Positions 55,053 to 64,000 of a stretch of DNA of 64,000 bases are shown piece after piece. The stretch comes from an uncultured Winogradskyella sp. (GTDB lineage Bacteria > Bacteroidota > Bacteroidia > Flavobacteriales > Flavobacteriaceae): the NCBI RefSeq assembly GCF_947496485.1, contig NZ_CANMCZ010000001.1, forward strand, positions 615,596 to 679,595. The letters run 5' to 3'. A program made the translations under genes and the position numbers. The number at the start of each line of letters is the position of its first letter. Position 1 is the stretch's first letter. The notes under the pieces were generated by a model. That model searched no databases and had not been told where the DNA came from. It saw only the letters and a list, made by a program, of their open reading frames with translations.

Positions 55053-56162
55053 ATGAAGTATTACATCATTGCTGGCGAAGCTTCGGGTGATTTGCATGGT
55101 TCTAACCTAATGAAAGCCTTGTTAAAACAAGACGAACAAGCCGATATTAGATTTTGGGGTGGAGATCTTATGCAAGCTGTTGGTGGTGAGTTAGTAATGC
55201 ATTATAAAGAACGTCAATTTATGGGTTTTGCTGAAGTTATTTTTAACCTCAGAAAAATTACCAAACACATAAAGTTTTGTAAAACTGATATTGAGAGTTT
55301 TCAACCTGATGTTATTATTTTTATTGATAATTCAGGATTTAATCTTCGCATCGCAAAATGGGCGAAAGCAAAAGATTTTGAGACGCATTATTATATTTCC
55401 CCACAAGTTTGGGCATCTAGAGCAGGAAGAGTAGAGAAAATAAAACGCGATATTGATGCGATGTATGTCATTCTTCCCTTTGAAAAGGAGTTCTACAAGA
55501 CATATAATTATGATGTTCATTTTGTTGGTCATCCACTAATTGATGCCATTGCCAACAGGCCACAAATAGAAGTGGAAATGTTTAGAAAAGAACATAATCT
55601 TAGCAACAAACCTATAATCGCATTATTACCAGGTAGTAGAAAACAAGAAATCACAAAAATGCTCGGAGTAATGTTGAGTCTAGTTAATGATTTTAAAGAT
55701 TATCAATTTGTTATTGCAGGAGCTCCGAGTCAGGATTTCAGTTTTTACCAGAGTTTCATAAAGCAAGATAATGTCAATTTTATCTCTAATAAAACGTATG
55801 ATTTGTTGAGTATATCAACTGCTGCTTTAGTGACTTCTGGCACCGCAACTTTAGAGACTGCTTTGTTTAAAGTACCACAAGTCGTCTGCTATAAAGCTAA
55901 TGCTATTTCTTACCAAATCGCAAAACGTATTATTACTTTGAAATATATTTCGTTAGTGAATTTAATAATGGATCGCGAAGTGGTTACCGAATTGATTCAA
56001 GGAGATTTAAACAAAAAACGTTTAAAGAAAGAATTAGCTGCTATTTTAAAGTCTGATAAGCGCGAGCAATTATTTTTAGATTATTACGAATTGGAAAAGA
56101 AACTTGGTGGCAGAGGTGCTAGTGATAAAGCGGCAGAATTGATTTACAACGCTCTTAATTAA
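55053..56162 (+). CDS. lpxB: Lipid-A-disaccharide synthase LpxB
   Basis: A 369-residue GT19 enzyme. The N-terminus is IIAGEASGDLHGSNLMKAL, the middle has IDNSGFNLRIAKWAK and YYISPQVWASRAGRV, and the C-domain has LPGSRKQEI and ALVTSGTATLETALFKVPQVVCY. It condenses UDP-2,3-diacylglucosamine with lipid X, so the cell makes lipid A. Confidence 0.97.
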   Translation: MKYYIIAGEASGDLHGSNLMKALLKQDEQADIRFWGGDLMQAVGGELVMHYKERQFMGFAEVIFNLRKITKHIKFCKTDIESFQPDVIIFIDNSGFNLRIAKWAKAKDFETHYYISPQVWASRAGRVEKIKRDIDAMYVILPFEKEFYKTYNYDVHFVGHPLIDAIANRPQIEVEMFRKEHNLSNKPIIALLPGSRKQEITKMLGVMLSLVNDFKDYQFVIAGAPSQDFSFYQSFIKQDNVNFISNKTYDLLSISTAALVTSGTATLETALFKVPQVVCYKANAISYQIAKRIITLKYISLVNLIMDREVVTELIQGDLNKKRLKKELAAILKSDKREQLFLDYYELEKKLGGRGASDKAAELIYNALN

Positions 56163-56497
56163 TAAGGCAAACATGTCCATCCTAAAAATAACTCTTTAGG
56201 TCTTAATATTTCAATAAATTCATGTAGAGGTATAACTACAATTATTAAAGAAATTAAGAGAGAAGTGATTTTTGCTTTAGCTCCAAATGGCTTAACAGCG
56301 AATTCATGACTTTCAAAATTTAAAGTATAGTTATCTAACCTTTGTTTGAAATTATCATCCTGAATTGAATCAGTTGAAGACGTTCTTGATTTCAAGTTAT
56401 CCTTAAACCAATTTAAAAGAAACATCAATGCTGTTGTTCCCGCTATACAAATAACTATAAAATTATCTAAGTCCGAATAAAGTAAAACTATGTTCAT
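56159..56497 (-). CDS. Hypothetical small membrane protein
   Basis: A 112-residue open frame with two hydrophobic segments (about 12-30, IVICIAGTTALMFLLNWF; and about 82-98, SLLISLIIVVIPLHEFI) and a polar middle. It overlaps the lpxB end by 4 nt in convergent orientation and sits in the gap before the NlpC gene. I do not recognise it. The frame fills the gap and the topology is plausible, but no homology supports it. Confidence 0.45.
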   Translation of the reverse strand: MNIVLLYSDLDNFIVICIAGTTALMFLLNWFKDNLKSRTSSTDSIQDDNFKQRLDNYTLNFESHEFAVKPFGAKAKITSLLISLIIVVIPLHEFIEILRPKELFLGWTCLPY

Positions 56498-56580
56498 AAG
56501 TGTATAAATTTATAAAAAAAGTCCTCATCTTTTTTATTATTTTCGACATTGTAAGAAATTCTATCTATCAAAATACCTCA

Positions 56581-57090
56581 ATGAAGCGATTACTCCCTTT
56601 TATATTATTAGTTTTCTTAGTGTTTAGTTGCAAATCAAAAAAAAACTATACCAACAAGAAAAAACAAAGTCATACTGTAAAAGTTAACACAACTGCAAAA
56701 CCTACTGAGGAAGCAGAAACCATTGTAAAGTTTGCTAAAAAATTTGAAGGCACACGTTATAAGTATGGTGGCACCACAAAACGTGGTATGGACTGCTCTG
56801 GTTTAATCTACACAAGTTTTAAGGAACATGATATCAGCTTACCAAGAACAACTTCTGGACTTAAAAGTACAGGAGATTGGATAGACGTTAAAGAAGTTAA
56901 TGTTGGTGATTTACTGTTTTTTGCTACTAAAAAGAACAACCGAAACGTTAACCATGTTGGCATTGTAACCAATGTAAGAACCGGAAATGTAGAATTTATC
57001 CATGCATCTTCAAGCAAAGGAGTTACGATATCCTCTTTAGCAGAAAAATATTGGTATTTTGCTTTTGTACAGGCACGGCGTGTATTGTAA
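56581..57090 (+). CDS. NlpC/P60 family lipoprotein (peptidoglycan endopeptidase)
   Basis: I start at ATG 56581 (MKRLLPFILLVFLVFSCKS), which gives a lipoprotein signal with C17; an upstream in-frame ATG adds 27 poorly coding residues. The NlpC/P60 domain has the catalytic C72 in GMDCSGLIYTSF, H125 in NHVGIV and a third polar residue H141 in EFIHASS. It would cleave peptidoglycan stem peptides in the periplasm. The protein has 169 residues, a single minimal catalytic domain. Confidence 0.92.
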   Translation: MKRLLPFILLVFLVFSCKSKKNYTNKKKQSHTVKVNTTAKPTEEAETIVKFAKKFEGTRYKYGGTTKRGMDCSGLIYTSFKEHDISLPRTTSGLKSTGDWIDVKEVNVGDLLFFATKKNNRNVNHVGIVTNVRTGNVEFIHASSSKGVTISSLAEKYWYFAFVQARRVL

Positions 57091-57142
57091 TTCTTACTAT
57101 ATTAGCTTTTTATATACTTGAATATAAGTAGTTTAAAATAAG

Positions 57143-58900
57143 ATGAAATTGTATTGGAACAAAAACACTATCAATTATAAAAAACAATCTAAAAAAGCAG
57201 AAATTGATATAAAGAATCTTGAAGAAAAGAATAAAACACTTGAATCAAATCTTGCAAAGATTATTAAGGACAATGAAGTGCGCCAGACTGACATAAACAG
57301 TCTCAAAGCAGAAATAAAGGATTTAAACCAAAACTTAAATAGACCTAAAAAAAAGAATTGGTTTTCTAATAAAAATCTTAGTCTACTAGTATCAATATTC
57401 GTATTAATCGCCATGTGTTATCAAGCATATTTAGTGACGAAGCAATCAGACATTTTTATAGAACAAACAAGAATTTTTGATAATCAAACTGATATCATCA
57501 AGCATCAGGATAGTTTATTTGGAATCCAAATAGGGAAATCACAAGAACAAAATGATTTAATTAAAAATCAGAATAAGCTTTTTGGAAAACAAAATGAAAT
57601 AACAAGTTTACAGAAGGATGCAAGCATAGAACAAAATAGTTTGATTAAAAATCAAAATGCATTAGTTGAAGTACAGAATCAAAAAATTGACTTACAGTCA
57701 AACCTTCTAGAAGCAGATAGAAGAAGCAGTCTAGTTTTATTATTTAATAGCTTGATTGAAAAAATAGACCAAGAATTGTCGCTTCAAATTGGTAAAGAAA
57801 ATAAAACACTGCAAAAGTTTACTATTGATAGAGTAATTTCTCTATCTATATCTTTAAAACCATACTATTACTTATCTAATGGAGCTAATATTCAAAATTA
57901 TCTAAGTCCTGAGAGAGGGCAACTTTTACTTTTTTTACTTAGCGCAAATCTGGATAGACAGACATATGATACAATATTTGAGAAAGGTAATTTTCAGTAT
58001 TCAGATATGGAAAATACGTTTTTGCAAGATTTTGAATTGCACGAAATTAATTTAGAACATTCAAGTTTTGCAGGAGCAACATTAGATAATATCAAGTTTA
58101 TTAAGTGTAACTTATCAAATACCATATTTAAAAAAGTAAACAGTGACAACTGTATTTATATTGGTTCAACAATAATAAATTCAAATTTCTCAGAATCCGA
58201 GCAAGTAAGATCTAAATTTTTTTCTTGTAAATTATACAATATAGATTTCTCTCATAGTTCTATGGTGAATAGTTATTTTAAAACAGAATATTATAATGTA
58301 AACCAACAACTAACTTTAGAACAGTTTTTTAAACATCAATTGATATTACTAGCCTCTAATAAAACTTGGAAAGACCCAATGTTTACTGGAACCAATGACT
58401 GTTTTCTAACAGATAAAAACAAAAATAATCATATGTCCTTTGATGAAATAGGTGATGATGACAATGAGTACTACAAAATATATAAAAAATTAGACTTTTC
58501 ACATACCGATTTGAGTGAAACAGAATTTAATGATATTCTTTTCGAAAACTCAGATTTTAGAAATAGTTCTATGTTTTTAATTAGTTGTTTTAAAGTTGCT
58601 TTCTATAAGTGCAAAATGAGTGAAATAAAAACCAATTTATTTACACTACAATACATATTTAATAAAGAAGAACTTTATCCTGCTGATAATAAAGAATTTA
58701 CAGTAATTGATTACGTTGATGGCTCACCTTTTAATTTAAATTTACAATATCAAAAAAGTGCCTTTAAAACGATAATGGAAAATATCCAAATTAGTTCTTA
58801 TACTAGGGTGCCCACAGTTCTTGATTTTGAATCTTATACGTATTCTAATGACCTTAAACAATATTATGAAACGGTAATAGTTGATTTTAACTGGTTATAG
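57143..58900 (+). CDS. Membrane-anchored pentapeptide-repeat protein with coiled coil
   Basis: A 585-residue protein I cannot assign to a known system. It has an N-terminal coiled coil (about 15-68), one membrane helix (about 80-98), and then a region (about 100-185) of irregular repeats of the type EQNDLIKNQNKLFGKQNEI rich in Gln and Asn. From about 275 on there are pentapeptide-type repeats (A/N-L/F-x-x-x; e.g. FQYSDMENTFLQD, LEHSSFAGATLDNIKF, CNLSNTIFKK, FSHTDLSETEFND), which would form a right-handed quadrilateral beta-helix. No catalytic motif is evident. It stands alone between the NlpC lipoprotein and comEC. Confidence 0.75.
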   Translation: MKLYWNKNTINYKKQSKKAEIDIKNLEEKNKTLESNLAKIIKDNEVRQTDINSLKAEIKDLNQNLNRPKKKNWFSNKNLSLLVSIFVLIAMCYQAYLVTKQSDIFIEQTRIFDNQTDIIKHQDSLFGIQIGKSQEQNDLIKNQNKLFGKQNEITSLQKDASIEQNSLIKNQNALVEVQNQKIDLQSNLLEADRRSSLVLLFNSLIEKIDQELSLQIGKENKTLQKFTIDRVISLSISLKPYYYLSNGANIQNYLSPERGQLLLFLLSANLDRQTYDTIFEKGNFQYSDMENTFLQDFELHEINLEHSSFAGATLDNIKFIKCNLSNTIFKKVNSDNCIYIGSTIINSNFSESEQVRSKFFSCKLYNIDFSHSSMVNSYFKTEYYNVNQQLTLEQFFKHQLILLASNKTWKDPMFTGTNDCFLTDKNKNNHMSFDEIGDDDNEYYKIYKKLDFSHTDLSETEFNDILFENSDFRNSSMFLISCFKVAFYKCKMSEIKTNLFTLQYIFNKEELYPADNKEFTVIDYVDGSPFNLNLQYQKSAFKTIMENIQISSYTRVPTVLDFESYTYSNDLKQYYETVIVDFNWL

Positions 58901-58935
58901 TCTTAATCATTTTCTTATATTAGTATCTCATACTC

Positions 58936-60966
58936 ATGAAGTTACTGAATTTCACCATCATAAAATTGACCATTTGTTTGGTTATTGGAATTGTTTTAGC
59001 ACATTATGTTAATATTAGTTTCGACATCATTTTATATTCAACAATTGTTTTAGTTATAGTTCTCGGTCTTTACTGGCTTCTTTTAAAAACCAAAATTGAT
59101 AGACTTCCATTTTTTGGATTATTAGCTTGTCTCTGTATGATTGGTGTTGGAATGTCTTCATATGGTATTCAGAATGAAAAATTACAATCGTACCATTATA
59201 CCAATCTTAATCCATCTGAAAATTACAATTCAATTAGCTTCAAAATAAGAGAGCGTCTTAAACCAGATGCTTACAACGATAAATATATAGTTTCGGTAAA
59301 CTCATTTAATAATAAAAGTGCTTCTGGTAAATTATTAATAAACATCCGCAAAGACAGTTTAAACCAATCGTTAGCTGTTGATGATTATTTATTCACTTCG
59401 ACACAATTACAGGCTATACAAAAACCTTTAAACCCACATCAATTTGACTACAGCAAATATTTAGAATTGAAACAAGTTTACCACCAGATATACTTAAAAC
59501 AAGATGATTTGTTACTGCTTAGAAACTCAAAATCTACTATTTATGGTTATGCTGACCAATTGAGAACAAAAATTAATGCTAAACTTATAAAAGCAGAATT
59601 TAAAGATGAAGCACTTAGTATTATGAATGCTTTACTACTTGGTCAACGCCAAACCATAGATAAAACTATTTACAATAATTATGTAAATTCGGGAACTATT
59701 CACATTTTAGCAGTTTCGGGATTGCATGTTGGGATACTCTTGCTGATTCTTAACTTTCTATTTAGTCCACTACTCTATTTAAAATATGGTAATGTTTTAA
59801 GAGGCATAATCATCTTTGTTATACTATGGTCTTTTGCCATAGTTGCAGGTTTATCTCCTTCTGTAACCAGAGCTGTTACTATGTTTAGTATTATCAGTAT
59901 TGCAATGCATTTAAAGCGACCAACTAATATTTATAACACTTTAGTGATTTCAGCATTTGTAATACTACTATTTAAGCCTACTTTTTTGTTTGAAGTTGGC
60001 TTTCAAATGAGTTATTTGGCTGTTTTAGGGATAGTAAGTGTTCAACCCATTTTATATAAGCTTTGGAAACCAAAATATTGGATTTCTGATAAACTTTGGC
60101 AGATTTTCACTGTAACACTAGCTGCTCAAGCTGGAGTTGTTCCAATTAGTCTGTTTTATTTCCATCAGTTTCCTGGCTTATTCTTTATTTCTAATATTGT
60201 TGTAATTCCATTCTTAGGTTTAATTCTTGGTTTTGGGCTGCTTGTTATAGCTCTAGCTCTAATGAATTTGCTAAATAACTCTATCGTATCCGCTTATAGT
60301 TTTATTATTGATAGTCTAAATAGCTTTATTGCTTGGGTTGCTCAGTTTGAAGATTTTCTATTTAGAGATATTCCGTTCACGATACTTCAAGTGATTTGTT
60401 CTTATTTTATAATTATGGCTTTAGTTCAAGTTTATAAGCACAAGAATTTTAAATGGCTTGTTATAAGCTTAGTTGGAGTGCTTTGTTTTCAAAGTATCTC
60501 TTTTTACAACTCGCATAAAACTCAAGGTGATTCTTTTATTGTTTTTAATAAAAGTCGTTTTTCTATGATTGGTCAAAAACATAACAATAAATTATTAATT
60601 CATCACAATCTAGATTCCGTAAAGCAAAAGACTGACAACATTGTAAAGAATTTTGTCGTTGGAGAAGCCATCGATTCCATTTCAACAAATACTCTAAAAT
60701 CAGTTTATCAATTCAAAAATAAAACCCTTTTAGTAATAGATAGTCTGGGAGTTTATAAGGGTATTTCGTTCAAACCAAACTACGTGATACTGAGAAATTC
60801 CCCGAAGCTTAATCTCAATCGTGTCATTGACAGCTTAAAGCCTGATTTAATTATAGCAGATGCTAGTAACTACAAGTCTTATGCAAAACGCTGGAAAGCT
60901 ACTTGTAAACATAAAAAAATCCCTTTCCATTACACAAATGAAAAGGGAGCTTTTATTATAGATTAA
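58936..60966 (+). CDS. comEC: ComEC/Rec2 family DNA-uptake channel protein
   Basis: A 676-residue polytopic protein. After two to three N-terminal helices comes a soluble OB-like part, and then the Competence domain with NSGTIHILAVSGLHVGILLLI and AGLSPSVTRAVTMF. The last 150 residues do not show the HxHxDH motif of the metallo-beta-lactamase-like nuclease domain, as is common in Bacteroidetes. It would carry single-stranded DNA across the inner membrane. Confidence 0.92.
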   Translation: MKLLNFTIIKLTICLVIGIVLAHYVNISFDIILYSTIVLVIVLGLYWLLLKTKIDRLPFFGLLACLCMIGVGMSSYGIQNEKLQSYHYTNLNPSENYNSISFKIRERLKPDAYNDKYIVSVNSFNNKSASGKLLINIRKDSLNQSLAVDDYLFTSTQLQAIQKPLNPHQFDYSKYLELKQVYHQIYLKQDDLLLLRNSKSTIYGYADQLRTKINAKLIKAEFKDEALSIMNALLLGQRQTIDKTIYNNYVNSGTIHILAVSGLHVGILLLILNFLFSPLLYLKYGNVLRGIIIFVILWSFAIVAGLSPSVTRAVTMFSIISIAMHLKRPTNIYNTLVISAFVILLFKPTFLFEVGFQMSYLAVLGIVSVQPILYKLWKPKYWISDKLWQIFTVTLAAQAGVVPISLFYFHQFPGLFFISNIVVIPFLGLILGFGLLVIALALMNLLNNSIVSAYSFIIDSLNSFIAWVAQFEDFLFRDIPFTILQVICSYFIIMALVQVYKHKNFKWLVISLVGVLCFQSISFYNSHKTQGDSFIVFNKSRFSMIGQKHNNKLLIHHNLDSVKQKTDNIVKNFVVGEAIDSISTNTLKSVYQFKNKTLLVIDSLGVYKGISFKPNYVILRNSPKLNLNRVIDSLKPDLIIADASNYKSYAKRWKATCKHKKIPFHYTNEKGAFIID

Positions 60967-60970
60967 ACTC

Positions 60971-61531
60971 TTACTCTTTAAACGTTGGCTTAAATGATTT
61001 ATAATACTCATTAAACTGCTCTTGCGTGGTCATTTCCTTATGCTTATCACTTTCAAACAGTTTTAAATACAGCTCTAATTGTTGCGGTTTTAAGTAACCT
61101 GTAACAGGGGTGATGTAATTTGCATCTTCATCAAAAAATACCATGGTAGGATATGCTCTTACTTTAAGAAATCTCGTAAACTCATGAGAGCTGTTTCTTC
61201 TATTTGCTTTTGTAGCATCATAATTTGGATTTCCAAACGTCTTATCCTTATAAGTTACACTATCATTACCTTCGGCATTAAACTTTACAGCATAAAAATG
61301 ATTATTGATGTAATTGGCGACGTCTTCATTCTGAAATGTATTTTTATCTAACATCTTACATGGTCCACACCAATTGGTATATACATCCATGATTATCTTC
61401 TTTGGTGCAGTTTTCTGAAGCTCAATGGCTTCTTCAATAGTCACCCAATTTATTTTCCCTTCAACTTCTTTTTCTGCAGGCTTAAAAGCAGTAAGTCCAA
61501 CCAAAACAAGTACAAATAATATTCTTTTCAT
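60971..61531 (-). CDS. Secreted thioredoxin-fold protein
   Basis: I start at ATG 61531 (MKRILFVLVLVGLTAFKPAE), which gives a signal peptide; a longer frame adds 20 residues without one. The 186-residue protein has the active site NWCGPCKML (C55, C58) and the cis-proline segment RAYPTMVFFDED. It is a DsbD-gamma/thioredoxin_7-like periplasmic disulfide reductant or oxidant. It is convergent with comEC at a distance of 4 nt. Confidence 0.9.
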   Translation of the reverse strand: MKRILFVLVLVGLTAFKPAEKEVEGKINWVTIEEAIELQKTAPKKIIMDVYTNWCGPCKMLDKNTFQNEDVANYINNHFYAVKFNAEGNDSVTYKDKTFGNPNYDATKANRRNSSHEFTRFLKVRAYPTMVFFDEDANYITPVTGYLKPQQLELYLKLFESDKHKEMTTQEQFNEYYKSFKPTFKE

Positions 61532-61614
61532 AATTAGATTTGTTGCAAAATTCGCACCCAACTTACAAAAAATGTTGCTTTTCAGGAGCATTTAAGGATA
61601 TTTTAACGGTTTTG

Positions 61615-63396
61615 TTAGCGTACACCGTGCATGAGTTTTTTCAGTAATGAATTTAAAACCATAGAGATAAAACCTATAGCAACCGATACTAATGTAAATA
61701 TTAAAAAGAATGTACTTAACGAATACTGTTCTGTAATTTTATCTATCATTCCACCCATTGTTCCAGCAGCTTTTTGACCAATAGCAATTGCTAAATACCA
61801 TATTCCAAACATAAAGCCAATCATACGACCTGGAACTAGTTTACTTAGATAGGATAAACCAACTGGAGATATACATAATTCTCCCATAGTATGCAATAAA
61901 TATGCTAAAATTAAAAATATCATACTCACAGATGCTGTTTTTGCGCCTTGTGGAATGCCCATTGTACCAAATACTAAAATACCGAAACCAAGACCAAGTA
62001 ACACCATTCCAATACCATATTTCATAGCTGCACTGGGATTATACTTACTTTCCCACCATTTTGAAAAGAATGGTGCTAACGTAATAATAAAGAATGAGTT
62101 TAAAATACCAAACCAAGAAGCAGGAACCTCTGTAGCCTCTTTACTAAATTCACGATTTAGTTTATAGTAAACTATGTACCACAAAAAGATAAAGGATATT
62201 GCAAGAATAATATTAGAATACGGAATTTTTGAGTATGTTTTTTTAAATAATAGATAGAGCACCCAAGTTATTATAGCTAATGGACCAACTGTTAAAATTA
62301 AATCGATAATTTTAAAAACCATTGCTGAATTTCCAGTTAGTGCTCTTTCTGTATAATCTCTAGCAAACAGCGTCATAGAACCTAAAGATTGTTCAAAAGC
62401 GGCAAAAAAGAATACTGTAAAAATTCCAAATACTGATACCGCAATAATTTTATCTCTAACAACTTTAGTATATCTAGATATTCTAGTAATAATTAAGAAT
62501 AAAAACATTGCTAAACTTACTAAAATTGTAAAATTAGCGCCAACAACATCTCCTACTTTAAAATTTAAAAGATTTATACCTCCAATAGCAGATAATGGTC
62601 CATTAAATAAATATAATAAACCACCTGCTGAAGATAATACAATCAGTAACTTATCTAAGCTTGTAAACGGGTTTAATTTTCCTTCATTAGCTTTAGAGTT
62701 TTCAGAAGGAGCCTCTTCATTAATATTTTGTGGTAACTCAACTTCGTGAACTTTAGAAGGTCGTTCACCTATTTGTCCAAAAAAATCTTTAGCCAACCAA
62801 AACTGAATTAAACCTAATAACATAAAAATTCCTGCTAGACCAAAACCATAGCTCCAACCAATATTTTCTGCCAAATAACCGCAAAGCATCATTCCAAAGA
62901 AAGCGCCTGCATTAACTCCCATATAATAAATCGTATAGGCACCATCTTTTTTAGATTCCTTTCCTTTGTACATTTCAGAAATCATGGAGGTCATATTGGG
63001 CTTAAAAAAACCTGTTCCGATAATTAATAAAGCTAATCCTAAATAAAGTGACCAAGGTGTTTCAATAACCATTGCTGCATGACCAAGCATCATGATGAAA
63101 CAACCAATAATAACTGCCCATTTATAACCAGTATATTTATCAGCTAGCCATCCACCCAAAATTGGAGTTAAATACAGTAAAGCACCATAAGTACCAATTA
63201 ATTCAAGTGCATGTTGGCGAGGCCATTCCCAACCAGGATTATCACTGATAATAGGTGCTGTTAAGAATAAGATAAGAAGTATTCGCATTCCGTAGAACGA
63301 GAAACGTTCCCACATTTCAGTGAAAAAAATCACAAATAATCCAGCTGGATGTCCTATAACTTTGTCTTTAAATAGATTTTCGATATCAGTATTCAT
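61615..63396 (-). CDS. POT/PTR family di- and tripeptide transporter
   Basis: A 593-residue proton-coupled oligopeptide transporter of the major facilitator fold. The POT motif ExxERFxxYG is EMWERFSFYG (27-36); TGFFKPNMTSMISEMY and YMGVNAGAFFG are further signatures, and GELCISPVGLSYLSKL is the C-terminal one. It has about 14 helices and a soluble loop near residues 205-245. A related gene follows upstream (63470 on). Confidence 0.93.
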   Translation of the reverse strand: MNTDIENLFKDKVIGHPAGLFVIFFTEMWERFSFYGMRILLILFLTAPIISDNPGWEWPRQHALELIGTYGALLYLTPILGGWLADKYTGYKWAVIIGCFIMMLGHAAMVIETPWSLYLGLALLIIGTGFFKPNMTSMISEMYKGKESKKDGAYTIYYMGVNAGAFFGMMLCGYLAENIGWSYGFGLAGIFMLLGLIQFWLAKDFFGQIGERPSKVHEVELPQNINEEAPSENSKANEGKLNPFTSLDKLLIVLSSAGGLLYLFNGPLSAIGGINLLNFKVGDVVGANFTILVSLAMFLFLIITRISRYTKVVRDKIIAVSVFGIFTVFFFAAFEQSLGSMTLFARDYTERALTGNSAMVFKIIDLILTVGPLAIITWVLYLLFKKTYSKIPYSNIILAISFIFLWYIVYYKLNREFSKEATEVPASWFGILNSFFIITLAPFFSKWWESKYNPSAAMKYGIGMVLLGLGFGILVFGTMGIPQGAKTASVSMIFLILAYLLHTMGELCISPVGLSYLSKLVPGRMIGFMFGIWYLAIAIGQKAAGTMGGMIDKITEQYSLSTFFLIFTLVSVAIGFISMVLNSLLKKLMHGVR

Positions 63397-63424
63397 AAAA
63401 AGAGTATTTAATTAGGAAAAAAAG

Positions 63425-63455
63425 AAACCCTTGCTATATTAATTTACAAGGGTTT
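63425..63455 (-). terminator. Terminator between the two POT transporters
   Basis: On the minus strand AAACCCTTG pairs with CAAGGGTTT (arms 63447-63455 and 63425-63433) and is followed by CTTTTTTT. It ends the transcript of the right-hand transporter gene, so the two POT genes are transcribed separately. Confidence 0.8.
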
Positions 63456-63469
63456 TATATATGATTATT

Positions 63470-64000
63470 TTAGTTGTCCGCTAGTTCGAAACCTTCTGCT
63501 TCTTCATGCTTCAAGTCTCTTTCTTGGTCTTCAACACCATGAGTAAGGCGTTTTAGTGGCTTTAATATCATTATAAATAAAGCTCCTATTATTACAGTAA
63601 ATATTACAATTCCCGAAAATATGGTAAGCTCACCATAATCACTTGCCGATTCTCCAACAATACCCGCTACTTTATTGCCTAATCCTGTTGCCGCAAAATA
63701 AACACCCATCATTAATGACGCATATTTTACTGGTGCGAGTTTTGTAATAAACGACAGTGCCACTGGAGATATACATAATTCACCAATAGTGTGGAATAAA
63801 TAAGCTAAGACTAACCATATCATACTAGACGTTCCAGATTTTTCAAATTCCATAGCTGCAAATACCATAAACAAGAACCCAAAGCCCATTATAATAATAC
63901 CTAAAGCCATTTTAAACAATGAAGAGGCTTCCTTTCCTTTTAATTTGCGTTTAGCCCAGTAGCCTGCTACTGCTGTTGCAAAAAGTATAATAAATCCAGC
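63470..64000 (-). CDS. POT/PTR family peptide transporter, C-terminal part
   Basis: The frame is open to the right window edge; only the last 176 codons are visible, so the apparent short frame starting at 63919 is not a separate gene. GELCISPVALSFITKLAPVKYASLMMGVYFAATG matches the C-terminal half of the neighbouring POT transporter, although the tail after RLTHGV is longer (about 25 acidic residues). The pair is a tandem of paralogues. Confidence 0.88.
   Translation of the reverse strand, partial: AGFIILFATAVAGYWAKRKLKGKEASSLFKMALGIIIMGFGFLFMVFAAMEFEKSGTSSMIWLVLAYLFHTIGELCISPVALSFITKLAPVKYASLMMGVYFAATGLGNKVAGIVGESASDYGELTIFSGIVIFTVIIGALFIMILKPLKRLTHGVEDQERDLKHEEAEGFELADN

Noticed and set aside
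1-64000. Insertion sequences, prophage, CRISPR arrays or integrase-bounded island
   Set aside because: No transposase, integrase, phage structural gene, repeat-spacer array or terminal direct repeats were seen; the single tRNA gene has no adjacent integrase.

Overview
The window is AT-rich DNA from a member of the Bacteroidetes, most likely a marine Flavobacteriaceae. The evidence is the type IX secretion (T9SS) C-terminal sorting domains, promoter elements of the Bacteroidetes type (TTG/TTTG, about 19 nt, TAnnTTTG), flavobacterial-type FtsZ with a long acidic tail, a MurE that carries the DNPR signature of meso-diaminopimelate enzymes, and a complete sulfation module. I do not assign a genus. 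There are no insertion sequences, phage genes, CRISPR arrays or rRNA genes.

Region 1 (1-19888, all minus strand) is a surface polysaccharide island. Read in the direction of transcription it starts with a double DUF2061 protein and a sulfate-activation set (cysC, cysD, cysN, cysQ). Then come a sulfotransferase, a Wzx-type flippase, a MurA-like enolpyruvyl transferase with its own promoter, a second closely related flippase, a MurB-like reductase, a glycosyltransferase, a sugar-transfer ATP-grasp protein, an asparagine-synthase-type amidotransferase, a CapA-like metallophosphatase, a second ATP-grasp protein, a Wzy-type polymerase, two more GT4 glycosyltransferases, and the start of a bi-domain oxidoreductase that runs off the left edge. 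Together they suggest a sulfated polymer, possibly with a lactyl (muramic-type) sugar and amide-linked substituents.

Region 2 (20357-30505, plus strand) holds two paralogous T9SS cargo proteins with the decayed sorting domain of a third copy between them. It continues with a compact group: an unlisted 53-residue peptide gene, a PqqD-like/HPr-kinase-like protein, a PF14907-type nucleotidyltransferase and an outer-membrane beta-barrel protein, closed by a bidirectional terminator. This peptide-kinase-nucleotidyltransferase group is the best candidate for an undescribed system.

Region 3 (30510-33109, minus) has UDP-glucuronate decarboxylase, an M90/MtfA-like metallopeptidase, tRNA-Arg(UCG) with a strong terminator, and a YqeY-like protein.

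Region 4 (33257-48977, minus) is the dcw division and cell-wall cluster in the order mraZ, rsmH, ftsL-like, ftsI, murE, mraY, murD, ftsW, murG, murC, ftsQ, ftsA, ftsZ. Phased MraZ boxes lie upstream. murA, murB and murF are not in it, which makes the MurA/MurB-like pair in the polysaccharide island notable.

Region 5 (49275-64000, both strands) is ordinary housekeeping DNA: an alpha/beta hydrolase, engB, an OppC-type permease, the Prc protease, surE-lpxB, an NlpC/P60 lipoprotein, an unusual pentapeptide-repeat membrane protein, comEC, a secreted thioredoxin, and two POT peptide transporters, the second cut by the right edge.
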